DNA of 64,000 nucleotides from Arthrobacter sp. zg-Y820 (GTDB lineage Bacteria > Actinomycetota > Actinomycetes > Actinomycetales > Micrococcaceae): assembly GCF_030142155.1 (NCBI RefSeq), contig NZ_CP126247.1, positions 2,914,001 through 2,978,000 of the forward strand, read 5' to 3'. Of this stretch, positions 1 to 8,591 are shown one piece after another (within the stretch, counting starts at the first letter, position 1; every line of letters starts with the position of its first letter). The notes under the pieces were generated by a model. The model was not told the origin of the DNA. It saw only the letters and a list, made by a program, of their open reading frames with translations, and did no database searches. The translations under genes and the position numbers were made by a program.

Positions 1-2811
1 CCGCCCTTCCTGGCGCATGCTGATGACATACGCGGCGAGCTTGCGCACCATGGTCTCGGCCCGCCGGAAATCCAGCTTGCCTTCCCAGTTGTCCTTCATC
101 CCCAGGGTGGGCCAGCGCCGCTGGAGTTCCTGGACGTATTCGCTGCCTGAAGCGTCAGGCAGGTCCTGGGCGATCTGATGCACCAAGGTGCCCAGCGACC
201 GGGCGAAGTCGGTGGCCTGTTCACCGCCCGCGGCGGACACGAACCAGCTCAACGGCGACTTCAGCACGGCGTCGACCTTGGACGGCGACACCGGAATGGA
301 GGTTTCCTCGGGGATGACGGGAGCGTCGGTGGACAGGTCGCAGAGGCCCCACCACTCGGACGGCGCGGCGCCGGGCACCCGGACCGGGTGGTTGAGCATG
401 GTGCCCAGATGATGCACCGCCTCGCCGGCCAGCTCCGGCTTGTCCTCGGCCTGCTGGGTGTAGGCACGCAGTTCCGCCACGAGGGAGCGCAGCGTCAGCG
501 GACGCAGGACCTCGGTGCGGTCCCGTTTCACCGCTTGGGGCGGGAGCGGTTCCACCAAATCCAGGAACGCCGACGGCTGCTCGTCGTCGGAGGACACAGC
601 CGTGCAGATCAGCAGCTCGCGGGCACGTGAGACGGCGGTGGAGAAGCTGCGAAGTTCATCGTGCCGGATGGCGTGCATCAACGTTTGCGGGCTGCGGTGC
701 TTGGCGAAGCCGTCGCCGTGCTCGATCGCGGCCACGAGGTCCCCGCTGCCCAGCAGCTCACCGCGCAGGCGCAGGTTGGGCCAGACGCCGTCCTGCACTC
801 CGGCAACAATCACCATCGGCCATTCCCGGCCGGCCGCACTGGCGGGAGTGAGCAGTTCCACGGCATCCCGGCGCTGGGCACGTGCGGCGAGGGTGTCCAT
901 GGGCAGCTCGGAACTGGTGAGGTACTCCAGGAACTGCGCGGGCGTGGAACCGGGCAGCTGGTCCACATAGCGTTCAGCGGTCTGGAACAGGGCCATGATC
1001 GCATCCAGGTCCCGGTCGGCGCGGGCACCGGCGGGGCCGCCGGAGAGCGCGGTGTCCGCCCACTTCTTGGACCACCCGGAGGCGGACCAGAGGGCCCACA
1101 GAACGGTTTCAGCGGTGGCTCCGGGCTGTTCCGCGGCGGTGCGTCCGGCCCGCAGCATGGCTGCAGTGCGCTGCGCCGAGCGTGCTTCCCAGGACAGCCC
1201 GGCGAGCGCCAGACCACTGGGCGAGAGCGGATCGAGCAGCGCCTCGACAAGCAGGGCGTCGCTGGTGCGTCCGCCTCCCCCGCGCATTTCCTCCCGGCGC
1301 AGCGACTGGCGCAGGCGGCGCAGTTCGATCGAGCTCGCGCCGCCGATCCGCGAGGTGAGCAGCGAGACCGCGGTCTCGGGCGTCAGCAGGTCCGGATCCA
1401 GGACGATGGCGAAGGCTTCCAGCAGCGGCCGAACTGCTGCTTCATCCCGCACCGCTTTTTCCGCAACGGGAACCTTCACATCAATGCCCTGCCCGCTGAG
1501 GTAGCGCTGGATGCGGGCCAGCTGGCCGCCGGTGCGCACGATCACGGCGATGTCTTCCAGGCTCCGTCCGTCCAGGAGCTGGGCCTCAAGGATGCGCTGG
1601 GCAATGTAGCGCAGTTCATGCATGGAGGAATCGACAACGTGCGCCTCGGCACGGCCGGCAGGCACAGTTCCCTCCGCGGCTGTCCCTTCGCCGCTGGTAT
1701 TCTCGCCGCTAGGATCTTCGCCGCGGGGATCCTCGCCGTCCGTCCCCTGCTCTGCAGCGGCAGGCAGGACCGCCGCCCGGTAACGGGGAAGCTGCCCGAC
1801 CACGGAGATCCGGGAAGCGGTCCGCAGCCACGCGGAAGCAACCGATCCGGTGAGCCGGTGCGGTCCGGACAGGACGAAGGTCTGCAGGCCTTCCCCCAGC
1901 GAGTCGCCGAGCTTGCCCAGCAGATCCGGCCGGGCGCCGCGGAAACCCTGGACCACGGTGTCCGGGCAGGCAGTCACCAGTGTGTCCCGGCCACCTGCCA
2001 GCAGTCCCAGCAGGGCGTGGATGGCAGGGTTGGCCTCCTGCAGGTCATCGACGAGGATCAGCTGCTGGCGGGCCTGTTCCGCCGCCAGGAACTCGGGGTC
2101 CGATTCCAGGATCTGCAGCGCCGTGGTGATGATGCCGGAGGGGTCGAAGGCCTCCGGCATGCGGATGTCCAGGACGTCTCGGTACTCCGCGTAGAGCGCC
2201 CCGGCGGCAACCCAGTCCGGGCGGCGGTGCCGCCGCCCCAGGTCGGCCACTTCTTCGGCGGAGATGCCGTATTCGATGATGCGGTCGAAAAGCTGCCTGA
2301 TCTCCTGCCGGAACCCCCGGGTGGGAAGCGCGAGATCAAGGGAATCGGGCCAGGGCAGGGCGGGCACGCCCTGCTGGCCGTGTCCTTCCAGGAGCTCCTT
2401 GATGATGACGTCCTGCTCGGCGCCGGAGAGCAGCTTCGGTGCGCGGGTGATGTACGGCAGCCGTCCTTCGGCCTTGGCCCGCCGGATCAGGTCGAAGGCG
2501 TATGAGGCCCAGGTGCGTGCCGGCGAGGTGCTGAGTGTGCCCTGCAACCTGGCGGAGAGCGAATCGCGCAGGGCTGCCGCTGCCAGGCGGGTGGGCGCAA
2601 GCAGCAGCAGGCCGGCCGGATCCAGGCCGCGGCTGATCCGCGCGGCTGCCGCCTCCACCAGGACCGTGGATTTGCCGGTGCCGGGAGCACCCAGGACCAG
2701 GACCGGGCCGCTGCCGGCGGGCAGGTCGACAATGGCCTGCTGGTCCGGGCTCAGCTGCGGTGCTTTGGCGGTTCCGGCCGACGGCCCAACCAGTTGCAGT
2801 TTTACGCTCAT
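1..2811 (-). CDS. UvrD-like helicase with RecB-like nuclease domain, AdnAB type (partial, probably AdnA)
   Basis: Superfamily 1 DNA helicase with a nuclease tail, expected to resect double-strand breaks for recombination. The 937 visible residues start at ATG 2811; the C-terminus lies beyond the left edge. Residues 41-49 (GAPGTGKST) are the Walker A motif. A later VDDLQEANP segment fits helicase motif II, and TAVSRARELLIC fits motif VI. Near the left edge SPSKVDAVL and LGTLVHQIA (His about 878) look like the start of a PD-(D/E)XK RecB-type nuclease. A UvrD motor joined to a nuclease is the layout of mycobacterial AdnA and AdnB. The start overlaps the stop of the upstream repair gene as ATGA, so the two are translationally coupled. 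AdnA versus AdnB is inferred from position only; the partner subunit would lie off the left edge. Confidence 0.85.
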   Translation of the reverse strand, partial: MSVKLQLVGPSAGTAKAPQLSPDQQAIVDLPAGSGPVLVLGAPGTGKSTVLVEAAAARISRGLDPAGLLLLAPTRLAAAALRDSLSARLQGTLSTSPARTWASYAFDLIRRAKAEGRLPYITRAPKLLSGAEQDVIIKELLEGHGQQGVPALPWPDSLDLALPTRGFRQEIRQLFDRIIEYGISAEEVADLGRRHRRPDWVAAGALYAEYRDVLDIRMPEAFDPSGIITTALQILESDPEFLAAEQARQQLILVDDLQEANPAIHALLGLLAGGRDTLVTACPDTVVQGFRGARPDLLGKLGDSLGEGLQTFVLSGPHRLTGSVASAWLRTASRISVVGQLPRYRAAVLPAAAEQGTDGEDPRGEDPSGENTSGEGTAAEGTVPAGRAEAHVVDSSMHELRYIAQRILEAQLLDGRSLEDIAVIVRTGGQLARIQRYLSGQGIDVKVPVAEKAVRDEAAVRPLLEAFAIVLDPDLLTPETAVSLLTSRIGGASSIELRRLRQSLRREEMRGGGGRTSDALLVEALLDPLSPSGLALAGLSWEARSAQRTAAMLRAGRTAAEQPGATAETVLWALWSASGWSKKWADTALSGGPAGARADRDLDAIMALFQTAERYVDQLPGSTPAQFLEYLTSSELPMDTLAARAQRRDAVELLTPASAAGREWPMVIVAGVQDGVWPNLRLRGELLGSGDLVAAIEHGDGFAKHRSPQTLMHAIRHDELRSFSTAVSRARELLICTAVSSDDEQPSAFLDLVEPLPPQAVKRDRTEVLRPLTLRSLVAELRAYTQQAEDKPELAGEAVHHLGTMLNHPVRVPGAAPSEWWGLCDLSTDAPVIPEETSIPVSPSKVDAVLKSPLSWFVSAAGGEQATDFARSLGTLVHQIAQDLPDASGSEYVQELQRRWPTLGMKDNWEGKLDFRRAETMVRKLAAYVISMRQEGR

Positions 2812-3212
2812 GCCTCTACTTCATCACGTCCCGCTGACATTCCCGTTCCGTGCCCGGCGAGCCCGGTCCGGACGCCCTCGATCACTGTCCAGTCCTTTTC
2901 CGTGGGGAACCACCGTGCCGCTGCGATCCGCACGCGGTAGCCCCCGCCGTCGTCGTCGGGCGTCCCCGACAGCGGTGTGCCCTCGCTGCGGTACTGTTCC
3001 AGGGCCCGGAGTTCGTGAGAGCGCGGCGGCCCGCCGCCCGCGCGGATCACCCGCCACCAGGGCAGGCCGGATCCGTTGCGGGACAGGACGGCGCCCACCT
3101 GCCGGGGACCGCCTGAGTCCAGGATCTCAGCAACATCCCCGTACGAGAGGACCCGCCCTGCCGGGATCAGCGCAGTGACGGAACGGACCGCCTCGACATA
3201 CTCATTCCGCAT
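2808..3212 (-). CDS. Alkyltransferase-like protein (ATL, MGMT family without active-site cysteine)
   Basis: Small 134-residue member of the O6-alkylguanine-DNA alkyltransferase fold. The family active site PCHRV reads PWWRV here (residues 51-55), so Trp52 replaces the alkyl-accepting cysteine. This is the signature of ATL proteins, which bind O6-alkylguanine and pass the lesion to nucleotide excision repair instead of repairing it themselves. The helix-turn-helix part (VLSYGDVAEI, RQVGAVLSRN) is intact. I chose ATG 3212 because a TAGGCT -10 box lies 7 bases upstream, giving a leaderless start; a GTG at 3233 would add seven residues. The gene overlaps the helicase-nuclease by four bases, so the two form a DNA-repair operon. 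Confidence 0.85.
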   Translation of the reverse strand: MRNEYVEAVRSVTALIPAGRVLSYGDVAEILDSGGPRQVGAVLSRNGSGLPWWRVIRAGGGPPRSHELRALEQYRSEGTPLSGTPDDDGGGYRVRIAAARWFPTEKDWTVIEGVRTGLAGHGTGMSAGRDEVEA

Positions 3213-3219
3213 GTCCACC

Positions 3220-3225
3220 AGCCTA
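3220..3225 (-). promoter_or_regulatory. -10 box of a leaderless promoter for the ATL gene
   Basis: TAGGCT on the minus strand lies 7 bases before ATG 3212 and there is no clear Shine-Dalgarno sequence. Spacing and sequence match actinobacterial leaderless promoters (TANNNT 6-7 bases before the start). No good -35 was seen. Confidence 0.45.
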
Positions 3226-3273
3226 GTCCGCACGGCGCGGACCCCTGAATCTTCGAATGTCGGTGCCCGCCGG

Positions 3274-3279
3274 TACGTT
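3274..3279 (+). promoter_or_regulatory. -10 box of a leaderless promoter for the exonuclease gene
   Basis: TACGTT lies 6 bases before ATG 3286, again without a Shine-Dalgarno sequence. The divergent ATL -10 box lies only about 50 bases away, so the two promoters are back to back. Confidence 0.45.
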
Positions 3280-3285
3280 TATTTC

Positions 3286-3969
3286 ATGAACAGCTGGCAT
3301 GAACTCCCCCACGCGGCCTTTGATCTTGAGACCACCGGCCGCGATCCGCACACCGCACGCATCGTCACCGCCTCCATCATTCTCGTCAATGGACAGGGGG
3401 AGATTCTGCAGCACCACGAGTGGCTCGCCGCAGTCGAGGAGGACATCCCCGCCGAAGCCGCCGCCATCCACGGCGTCAGCACCGAGCGTGCCCGGGCCGA
3501 AGGCCGCCCCGCGCCTGAGGTGACCGCTGAAATCGCCGGCGTGCTCGGAGGCATGTTTGCCGCCGGCATCCCGGTCCTGGCCTTCAACGCCTGCTACGAC
3601 TTCACCGTCCTGAACCGGGAATGCGAACGCTTCAACCTGACCGCGCCGGCACCCGCTCCGGTGATCGACCCCTACATCCTGGACAAGCAGGTGGACCGGT
3701 ACCGCCGCGGCAAGCGCACTCTCACCGCCCTGACCGAGCACTACGGTGTCGGGTTCGAGAACGCCCACACCTCTGCGGCGGATGTCATGGCCACGCTGGG
3801 CGTTGCCCGCGCCATGGCCGGACGCTATCCCGCGCTGCACGGCGACGCCGGAGCGCTGCACCAGGCGCAGATCGGCTGGGCCGGCGCACAGGCCGCCAGC
3901 TTCCAGGACTATCTGAGGCGCAAGGACCCGGCAGCCGTGGTGGACGGCTCCTGGCCCGCCCGCGCCTGA
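3286..3969 (+). CDS. DEDDh-family 3'-5' exonuclease (DnaQ-like)
   Basis: Stand-alone exonuclease domain of 227 residues. All DEDDh catalytic positions are visible: Asp13 and Glu15 in FDLETTG, Asp105 in ACYDFTVLN, and His161 plus Asp166 in HTSAADVMATL. These bind two metal ions and hydrolyse DNA or RNA 3' ends. The protein lacks polymerase or helicase domains, so it is a free nuclease like those annotated as 3'-5' exonucleases in Arthrobacter; the in vivo substrate cannot be told from sequence. ATG 3286 was chosen because it is preceded by a leaderless -10 box and the family core begins a few residues later. It is transcribed divergently from the repair pair. Confidence 0.85.
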   Translation: MNSWHELPHAAFDLETTGRDPHTARIVTASIILVNGQGEILQHHEWLAAVEEDIPAEAAAIHGVSTERARAEGRPAPEVTAEIAGVLGGMFAAGIPVLAFNACYDFTVLNRECERFNLTAPAPAPVIDPYILDKQVDRYRRGKRTLTALTEHYGVGFENAHTSAADVMATLGVARAMAGRYPALHGDAGALHQAQIGWAGAQAASFQDYLRRKDPAAVVDGSWPARA

Positions 3970-4296
3970 CTTCCGCGCCCGGGCAGGACGGGTCATCCAC
4001 GCAGCCGGAAGGCAATACCGTGAGTCACAGGACGCAACATAAAGGAAGCCTGCTTCATACATCGGCATGAATCATGTCCTGAGCCCTCTGCATGAGATAC
4101 TTGCACCTGTGTTAGGCGCTGATGGCGCCCCAGGCGTGCCCTGGAGACCCCCGTGGCAGGGGCGCTCCTGCGGACCCGGCGCCTCGTGCCACGGGATTGG
4201 CAGACACCTCCCCAGGCCCGGCCCCGGACGTGCCCCATCACATCCGCCGCGGGCAACCGGCCACTGGCCGGCCCCCTACGTAGACCACGAGGATCA
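3970..4296 (+). other. Intergenic region with a candidate structured leader of metNIQ
   Basis: No coding sequence is supported in this 327-base stretch. Its second half is rich in inverted repeats: 4115-4119/4125-4129 (GGCGC/GCGCC), 4130-4134/4140-4144 (CCAGG/CCTGG), 4149-4152/4159-4162 (CCCC/GGGG) and 4257-4262/4266-4271 (CCGGCC/GGCCGG). A longer hairpin pairs 4150-4158 (CCCGTGGCA) with 4187-4195 (TGCCACGGG), plus 4161-4165 with 4179-4183, and excludes the CCCC/GGGG hairpin. Such competing structures suit an attenuator or riboswitch, but no known SAM-riboswitch core could be matched by eye. Confidence 0.4.
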
Positions 4297-5286
4297 ATGA
4301 TCACAGTTACCGACCTGCGCAAGGTATACCGCCAGGGCGACCGCGACGTCACCGCGCTCGACGGCGTCAGCCTGAGCGTGCCCAAGGGATCCATTCACGG
4401 GATCATCGGGCACTCCGGCGCCGGCAAGTCAACGCTGGTGCGTTGCCTCACGCTGCTGGACCGGCCGACGTCGGGCTCGGTAACCATCGACGGCCGGGAA
4501 CTGACAGCGGTGAAGGACTCCGAGATCCGCACCGCGCGGCGCCGCATCGGCATGGTGTTCCAGCACGCAAACCTGATGGACTCCCGCACCGCGGCAGCGA
4601 ATATTGCCCACCCCCTCGAACTGGCCGGCGCCAAGAAACAGGTCATCCAGGACAAGGTTTCCGACCTGCTGCGCCTGGTCGGCCTGGAAAGCTTCGGCGG
4701 CGCCTATCCGGCGCAGCTGTCCGGTGGCCAAAAGCAGCGTGTGGGCATTGCCCGCGCCCTGGCGTCGGACCCGGACATCCTGCTCTGCGACGAGCCCACC
4801 TCCGCACTGGATCCGGCCACCACCGACGACATCCTCGACCTCATCGCTGATTTGTCGCACCGCCTGGGGCTGACGGTGCTGATCATCACGCACGAAATGA
4901 ACGTCGTGAAGCGCATCTGCGACTCCGTCTCCCTGCTTGAAGCCGGACGCGTGGCGGAGCACGGCGCCCTGAACGAGGTCGCCTCGAACTTGGGCGGCCG
5001 GCTGGCGAAGCAGCTCATCCCGCTGCCGGCCACCCCCATCCTTCCCGGGGACCCGACCGGTCCGGTCCTGGAGCTCCTGCTCACCGGCGGCAACGCCACC
5101 GAGCCGGTGCTCTCCGCCCTGACCCGGCGCTTCGACACCGACGTCAACGTCCTGGCCGGTTCCGTGGAGACCCTCGCGGGCCGCCGCTTCGGCCGGCTGC
5201 GCATCCAGCTCGATGTCCACACTGACATGAGAGCCGTTACCGACTATCTCGCCGACCAGGGCGTTGCCGTGGAGGTGGCCGCATGA
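4297..5286 (+). CDS. metN: Methionine ABC transporter ATP-binding protein MetN
   Basis: ATPase of a D/L-methionine importer, acting at the inner face of the membrane with MetI (permease) and MetQ (binding lipoprotein), both encoded just downstream. Motifs in the 329 residues are Walker A GHSGAGKST (38-46), signature LSGGQKQR (141-148), Walker B ILLCDEP (161-167) and switch His199. The roughly 75 C-terminal residues form the NIL domain typical of MetN, which senses methionine and inhibits transport. ATG 4297 has a short purine-rich SD (CGAGGA) 4-5 bases upstream and matches the usual MetN start. The end overlaps metI as ATGA. Expression is probably controlled by the structured leader upstream (inference). 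Confidence 0.93.
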   Translation: MITVTDLRKVYRQGDRDVTALDGVSLSVPKGSIHGIIGHSGAGKSTLVRCLTLLDRPTSGSVTIDGRELTAVKDSEIRTARRRIGMVFQHANLMDSRTAAANIAHPLELAGAKKQVIQDKVSDLLRLVGLESFGGAYPAQLSGGQKQRVGIARALASDPDILLCDEPTSALDPATTDDILDLIADLSHRLGLTVLIITHEMNVVKRICDSVSLLEAGRVAEHGALNEVASNLGGRLAKQLIPLPATPILPGDPTGPVLELLLTGGNATEPVLSALTRRFDTDVNVLAGSVETLAGRRFGRLRIQLDVHTDMRAVTDYLADQGVAVEVAA

Positions 5287-6149
5287 ACTTCCTTACTGAA
5301 CTCCTGAACAACCCCGGAATCACCAAGGCACTGCCCGAATCCATTCTGGAAACGCTGCAGATGGTCGCCATTTCCGGGTTGGTGACACTGCTGATCGGCC
5401 TGCCGCTGGGCATTTTCCTGCACACCAGCGCACCCGGCGGCCTGCGTCCGCTGCCGGTGACCAACAGGATCGTCAGCGGAGTGATCGTGAACATCACCCG
5501 CTCGATTCCGTTCGCCATCCTGATGGTGACGCTGATTCCGCTGGCCCGAATCATCACCGGCACCTCGATCGGACCGATCGCCGCCTGCGTGGCGCTGAGC
5601 ATCGGCACCATTCCGTTCTTTGCCCGCCTGGTGGAAACCGCGCTCCGCGACGTCTCCGGCGGCAAGATCGACGCCGCACTGGTGATGGGTTCCACCAAAA
5701 TGCAGATTGTCACCAAGGTCCTGCTGCCCGAAGCCATGCCCGGGCTGGTAGCCGCCCTGACCACCACCATGGTGACCCTGGTCGGCTACTCGGCCATGGC
5801 CGGCATCGTCGGCGGCGGCGGTTTGGGCCGGCTGGCCTACAACTACGGCGTCCAGCGCTTCGACAGCGGCGTCATGGTGGTCACCATCATTGTGATCGTG
5901 GCGATTGTCCAGATCATCCAGATCACCGGCGACATCGTTGCCCGCCGGGTGGACCACCGCTCGGCCGGCGGCTCCGGCAAACGCCGCCGCCGTCCGCAGG
6001 CAGCCGCCGCGGCTGCCGGCACGGCCGCGTCTGTCGGCGCCTCCGCCCGGTCCGGCCAGCCGTCGGACGAGCTCGCCGCCGCCGAAGCCTCCCCCGAGGC
6101 CGCCGCCGAAGGCGGCCGCGGCAACTCCGGCACCCGGACGTCCCGCTGA
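5283..6149 (+). CDS. metI: Methionine ABC transporter permease MetI
   Basis: Membrane subunit of the methionine importer, with about five transmembrane segments in the first 215 residues. The cytoplasmic loop around ALVMGSTKMQIVTKVLLPEA is the EAA motif that contacts MetN. The start overlaps metN by four bases (ATGA), indicating coupled translation. The protein is 288 residues, against about 215-230 for usual MetI. The extra 60 residues or so after the last membrane segment are a low-complexity tail with a basic patch (GKRRRRP) followed by Ala/Gly/Ser/Glu-rich sequence. The tail is probably disordered and cytoplasmic; its role is unknown. Confidence 0.92.
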   Translation: MNFLTELLNNPGITKALPESILETLQMVAISGLVTLLIGLPLGIFLHTSAPGGLRPLPVTNRIVSGVIVNITRSIPFAILMVTLIPLARIITGTSIGPIAACVALSIGTIPFFARLVETALRDVSGGKIDAALVMGSTKMQIVTKVLLPEAMPGLVAALTTTMVTLVGYSAMAGIVGGGGLGRLAYNYGVQRFDSGVMVVTIIVIVAIVQIIQITGDIVARRVDHRSAGGSGKRRRRPQAAAAAAGTAASVGASARSGQPSDELAAAEASPEAAAEGGRGNSGTRTSR

Positions 6150-6312
6150 CGCCCGACGCCCGTCCGGCAATCCCCGTTGCCACCTCCGCTTTCCGGGCCG
6201 CCGCCCCGCTCTCCGCGGGCGGCGCCCGCGAATCTGCAGCCAGTAGCCGCTAGCTGCTCCCTGTCCGGGCCGGAAGTCTCCCGACCCGGGTCACTTGAAA
6301 GGAACGCATCCG
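6150..6312 (+). other. metI-metQ intercistronic region with a hairpin
   Basis: A perfect 7-bp stem (CGCGGGC 6214-6220 / GCCCGCG 6224-6230, loop GGC) lies between permease and binding-protein genes. It may protect or separate the metQ message, since binding proteins are usually needed in excess. No promoter was recognised. Confidence 0.35.
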
Positions 6313-7152
6313 ATGCGTAAATCTCTGACCCTTGTTGCCACCGGTGTGGCCGCGGCCCTGGCGCTGTCGGCCTGTGGAAGCTCGGAAGAAGCTTCCACCT
6401 CCGTCGATTCCCTGGACCCGGCCAACCCGGCGACCCTGACGGTGGGCGCCAGCCCGCTGCCCCACGCGCAGATCCTCCAGTACGTTGACGACAACCTGGC
6501 CGCCGACGCGGGCCTGGACCTGGAAATCAAGGAATTCGACGACTACGTCACTCCGAACATCGCCCTGGATGACGGCTCGCTGGACGCCAACTACTACCAG
6601 CACCTGCCGTACTTCGAGTCCCAGGTCGAGTCGCAGGGCTACGACTTTGAACACGGCGCCGGCGTCCACGTGGAGCCGTACGCAGTGTTCTCGGAAAAGC
6701 ACGAGGACATCTCGGCCGTCGGCGACGGCGCCCGCATCGCCATCACCAATGACCCGTCCAACCAGGCCCGCGCGCTGACGCTCCTGGAAGAGGCCGGCCT
6801 GCTGGAGAACATCGAGGACGACGCCTCGGTGCTCGCCCTGACCGACGAGCAGAACCCCAAGGGCCTGGACTTTGTCGAGAACCAGCCGGAACTGCTGGTC
6901 AACGACCTGAGCGATCCCACCGTTGACCTGGCAATCCTCAACGGCAACTACATCCTGGCCGCCGGCCTGAGCACCGATGATGCTCTGCTGGTGGAATCCG
7001 TCGAGGACAACCCTTACGCCAACTTCGTGGCCTGGAAGACCGGCAACAAGGACGCCCGCATCGACAAGCTCGAAGAGCTGCTGCACTCCCCCGAGGTCAA
7101 GACCTTCATCGAGGAAACTTGGCCCAACGGTGACGTCACCGCCGCCTTCTAA
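6313..7152 (+). CDS. metQ: Methionine-binding lipoprotein MetQ (NlpA family)
   Basis: Extracytoplasmic substrate-binding lipoprotein of 279 residues that captures methionine and delivers it to MetNI. The N-terminus MRKS is followed by a hydrophobic stretch and the lipobox LSAC with Cys21 as the lipidated residue. The mature part begins with TLTVGASPLPHAQIL, and the segment YYQHLPYFE is characteristic of NlpA/MetQ proteins. ATG 6313 follows an AAAGGA Shine-Dalgarno sequence about ten bases upstream. An in-frame ATG at 6295 is less likely because it precedes the SD. Third gene of metNIQ, followed by a strong terminator. Confidence 0.93.
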   Translation: MRKSLTLVATGVAAALALSACGSSEEASTSVDSLDPANPATLTVGASPLPHAQILQYVDDNLAADAGLDLEIKEFDDYVTPNIALDDGSLDANYYQHLPYFESQVESQGYDFEHGAGVHVEPYAVFSEKHEDISAVGDGARIAITNDPSNQARALTLLEEAGLLENIEDDASVLALTDEQNPKGLDFVENQPELLVNDLSDPTVDLAILNGNYILAAGLSTDDALLVESVEDNPYANFVAWKTGNKDARIDKLEELLHSPEVKTFIEETWPNGDVTAAF

Positions 7153-7186
7153 GGCTGCCCGGTAGTCCGCCACCCCGCTGAAAAAG

Positions 7187-7224
7187 AAAAGCCCCGCACC
7201 GGTTCTGACCGGTGCGGGGCTTTT
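7187..7224. terminator. Bidirectional intrinsic terminator between metQ and hemL
   Basis: Perfect 12-bp GC-rich stem (GCCCCGCACCGG 7191-7202 / 7209-7220) with a six-base loop, flanked by AAAA on the left and TTTT on the right. It therefore ends both the metNIQ transcript (+) and the haem operon (-). Confidence 0.9.
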
Positions 7225-7253
7225 CTGATCCGTTTGGATCCCGGGCGCGGGAC

Positions 7254-8591
7254 CTACGGCTGGGCGTCGGCGGCAGCCTTCGCGGCCGCCGGCAGCGCTG
7301 CGTAAATGCGTTCCATCGCGGCGTCGTCGTGCGCGCCGGAGAGGAACCAGGCCTCGAAGACCGACGGCGGCAGGTAAACGCCGGAATCCAGCATCGAGTG
7401 GAAGAACGGCTTGTAGCGGAAGGCCTGCTGGGCCTGGGCCTGCTCGTAGTTGTGCACGCCGGTGGCCGAGGTGCCGAAGGCGACGCTGAACAGGTTGCCG
7501 GCCCGCTGGATGCTGTGGTCCACGCCGGCCGCGTCCAGAGCCGCGGACACCGCTGCTGAGAGCTCGGCGGAGCGGGCGTCCACGGTGGCGTAGACCTCGG
7601 CGGTGGCGGCGCGCAGCGTGGCAACGCCGGCCGCCATGGCGATCGGATTGCCGGACAGGGTTCCGGCCTGGTAGACCGGTCCCAGCGGTGCCAGGTAGTC
7701 CATGACATCGGCACGGCCGCCCAGGGCGGCGACGGGCATGCCGCCGCCAATGACCTTGCCGAAGGTGAACAGATCCGGCGCCCAGGGCTCGGCTGCGTCG
7801 GCGGCGCCGCCCGTGAGCCCCCAGTAGCCGGCAGGTCCGGTGCGGAATCCGGTCAGCACTTCATCCAGGATCAGCAGCGCCCCGTGTTCGGCGGTGATCC
7901 GGGAAAGCGCCGCATTAAAGCCGGGCTCCGGTGTCACCACGCCCATGTTCGCGGGGGCGGCTTCGGTGATGACGGCGGCGATGTTCGCACCGTGCTCGGC
8001 GAAGGCAGCCTCCACGGCCGCGACGTCGTTGTACGGCAGCACCAGCGTTTCGGCGGCTGTCGCTTCGGTGACGCCGGCGGATCCGGGCAGGGCCAGCGTG
8101 GCCAGGCCCGAGCCGGCGGCGGCCAGCAGACCGTCAAGATGGCCGTGGTAGCACCCGGCGAACTTGATGATCAGGTTGCGGCCGGTGAAGCCCCTGGCCA
8201 GCCGAACGGCGGTCATGGTGGCTTCGGTGCCGGTGGAGACCATGCGCAGACGCTTCACGGCCGGCACCCGGTCCATCACCAGCTGGGCCAGCTCGGCCTC
8301 AGCCGGGGTGGAGGCTCCGAAGGACAGCCCGTTGTCGACGGCGGCGTGCACGGCAGCCAGCACGTCCGGATGGGAATGCCCCACCAGGGCCGGCCCCCAG
8401 GAGCAGACCAGGTCCACGTACTCGCGGCCCTCGGAATCGGTGATGTAGGGTCCCTTGGCCGAGACCATGAACCGGGGTGTGCCGCCGACGGACCCGAAGG
8501 CCCGCACCGGCGAGTTCACGCCGCCGGGCATCAGGGCCCGGGCACGGTCGAAGAGCTCCTGGGAGGAGGTGGCTGTTGCAGGTGAAGTCAT
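7254..8591 (-). CDS. hemL: Glutamate-1-semialdehyde 2,1-aminomutase
   Basis: PLP enzyme (445 residues) converting glutamate-1-semialdehyde to 5-aminolevulinate, the second step of the C5 route started by HemA. Fold-type I aminotransferase landmarks are visible: [15 protein letters not shown], the [10 protein letters not shown] aspartate that contacts the PLP nitrogen, and the Schiff-base Lys279 in [14 protein letters not shown]. The N-terminal [12 protein letters not shown] motif is diagnostic of HemL. It is the last gene of the haem operon; its ATG shares one base with the hemB stop (TAATG). The bidirectional terminator follows. Confidence 0.96.
   Translation of the reverse strand: MTSPATATSSQELFDRARALMPGGVNSPVRAFGSVGGTPRFMVSAKGPYITDSEGREYVDLVCSWGPALVGHSHPDVLAAVHAAVDNGLSFGASTPAEAELAQLVMDRVPAVKRLRMVSTGTEATMTAVRLARGFTGRNLIIKFAGCYHGHLDGLLAAAGSGLATLALPGSAGVTEATAAETLVLPYNDVAAVEAAFAEHGANIAAVITEAAPANMGVVTPEPGFNAALSRITAEHGALLILDEVLTGFRTGPAGYWGLTGGAADAAEPWAPDLFTFGKVIGGGMPVAALGGRADVMDYLAPLGPVYQAGTLSGNPIAMAAGVATLRAATAEVYATVDARSAELSAAVSAALDAAGVDHSIQRAGNLFSVAFGTSATGVHNYEQAQAQQAFRYKPFFHSMLDSGVYLPPSVFEAWFLSGAHDDAAMERIYAALPAAAKAAADAQP

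Noticed and set aside
661..2505. 614-codon plus-strand frame opposite the helicase-nuclease
   Set aside because: Mirror frame of a gene with clear helicase motifs; low-complexity product.
4102..4296. Known SAM riboswitch
   Set aside because: The conserved core of SAM-I, SAM-II or SAM-IV could not be matched by eye. It is kept only as an unclassified structured leader.
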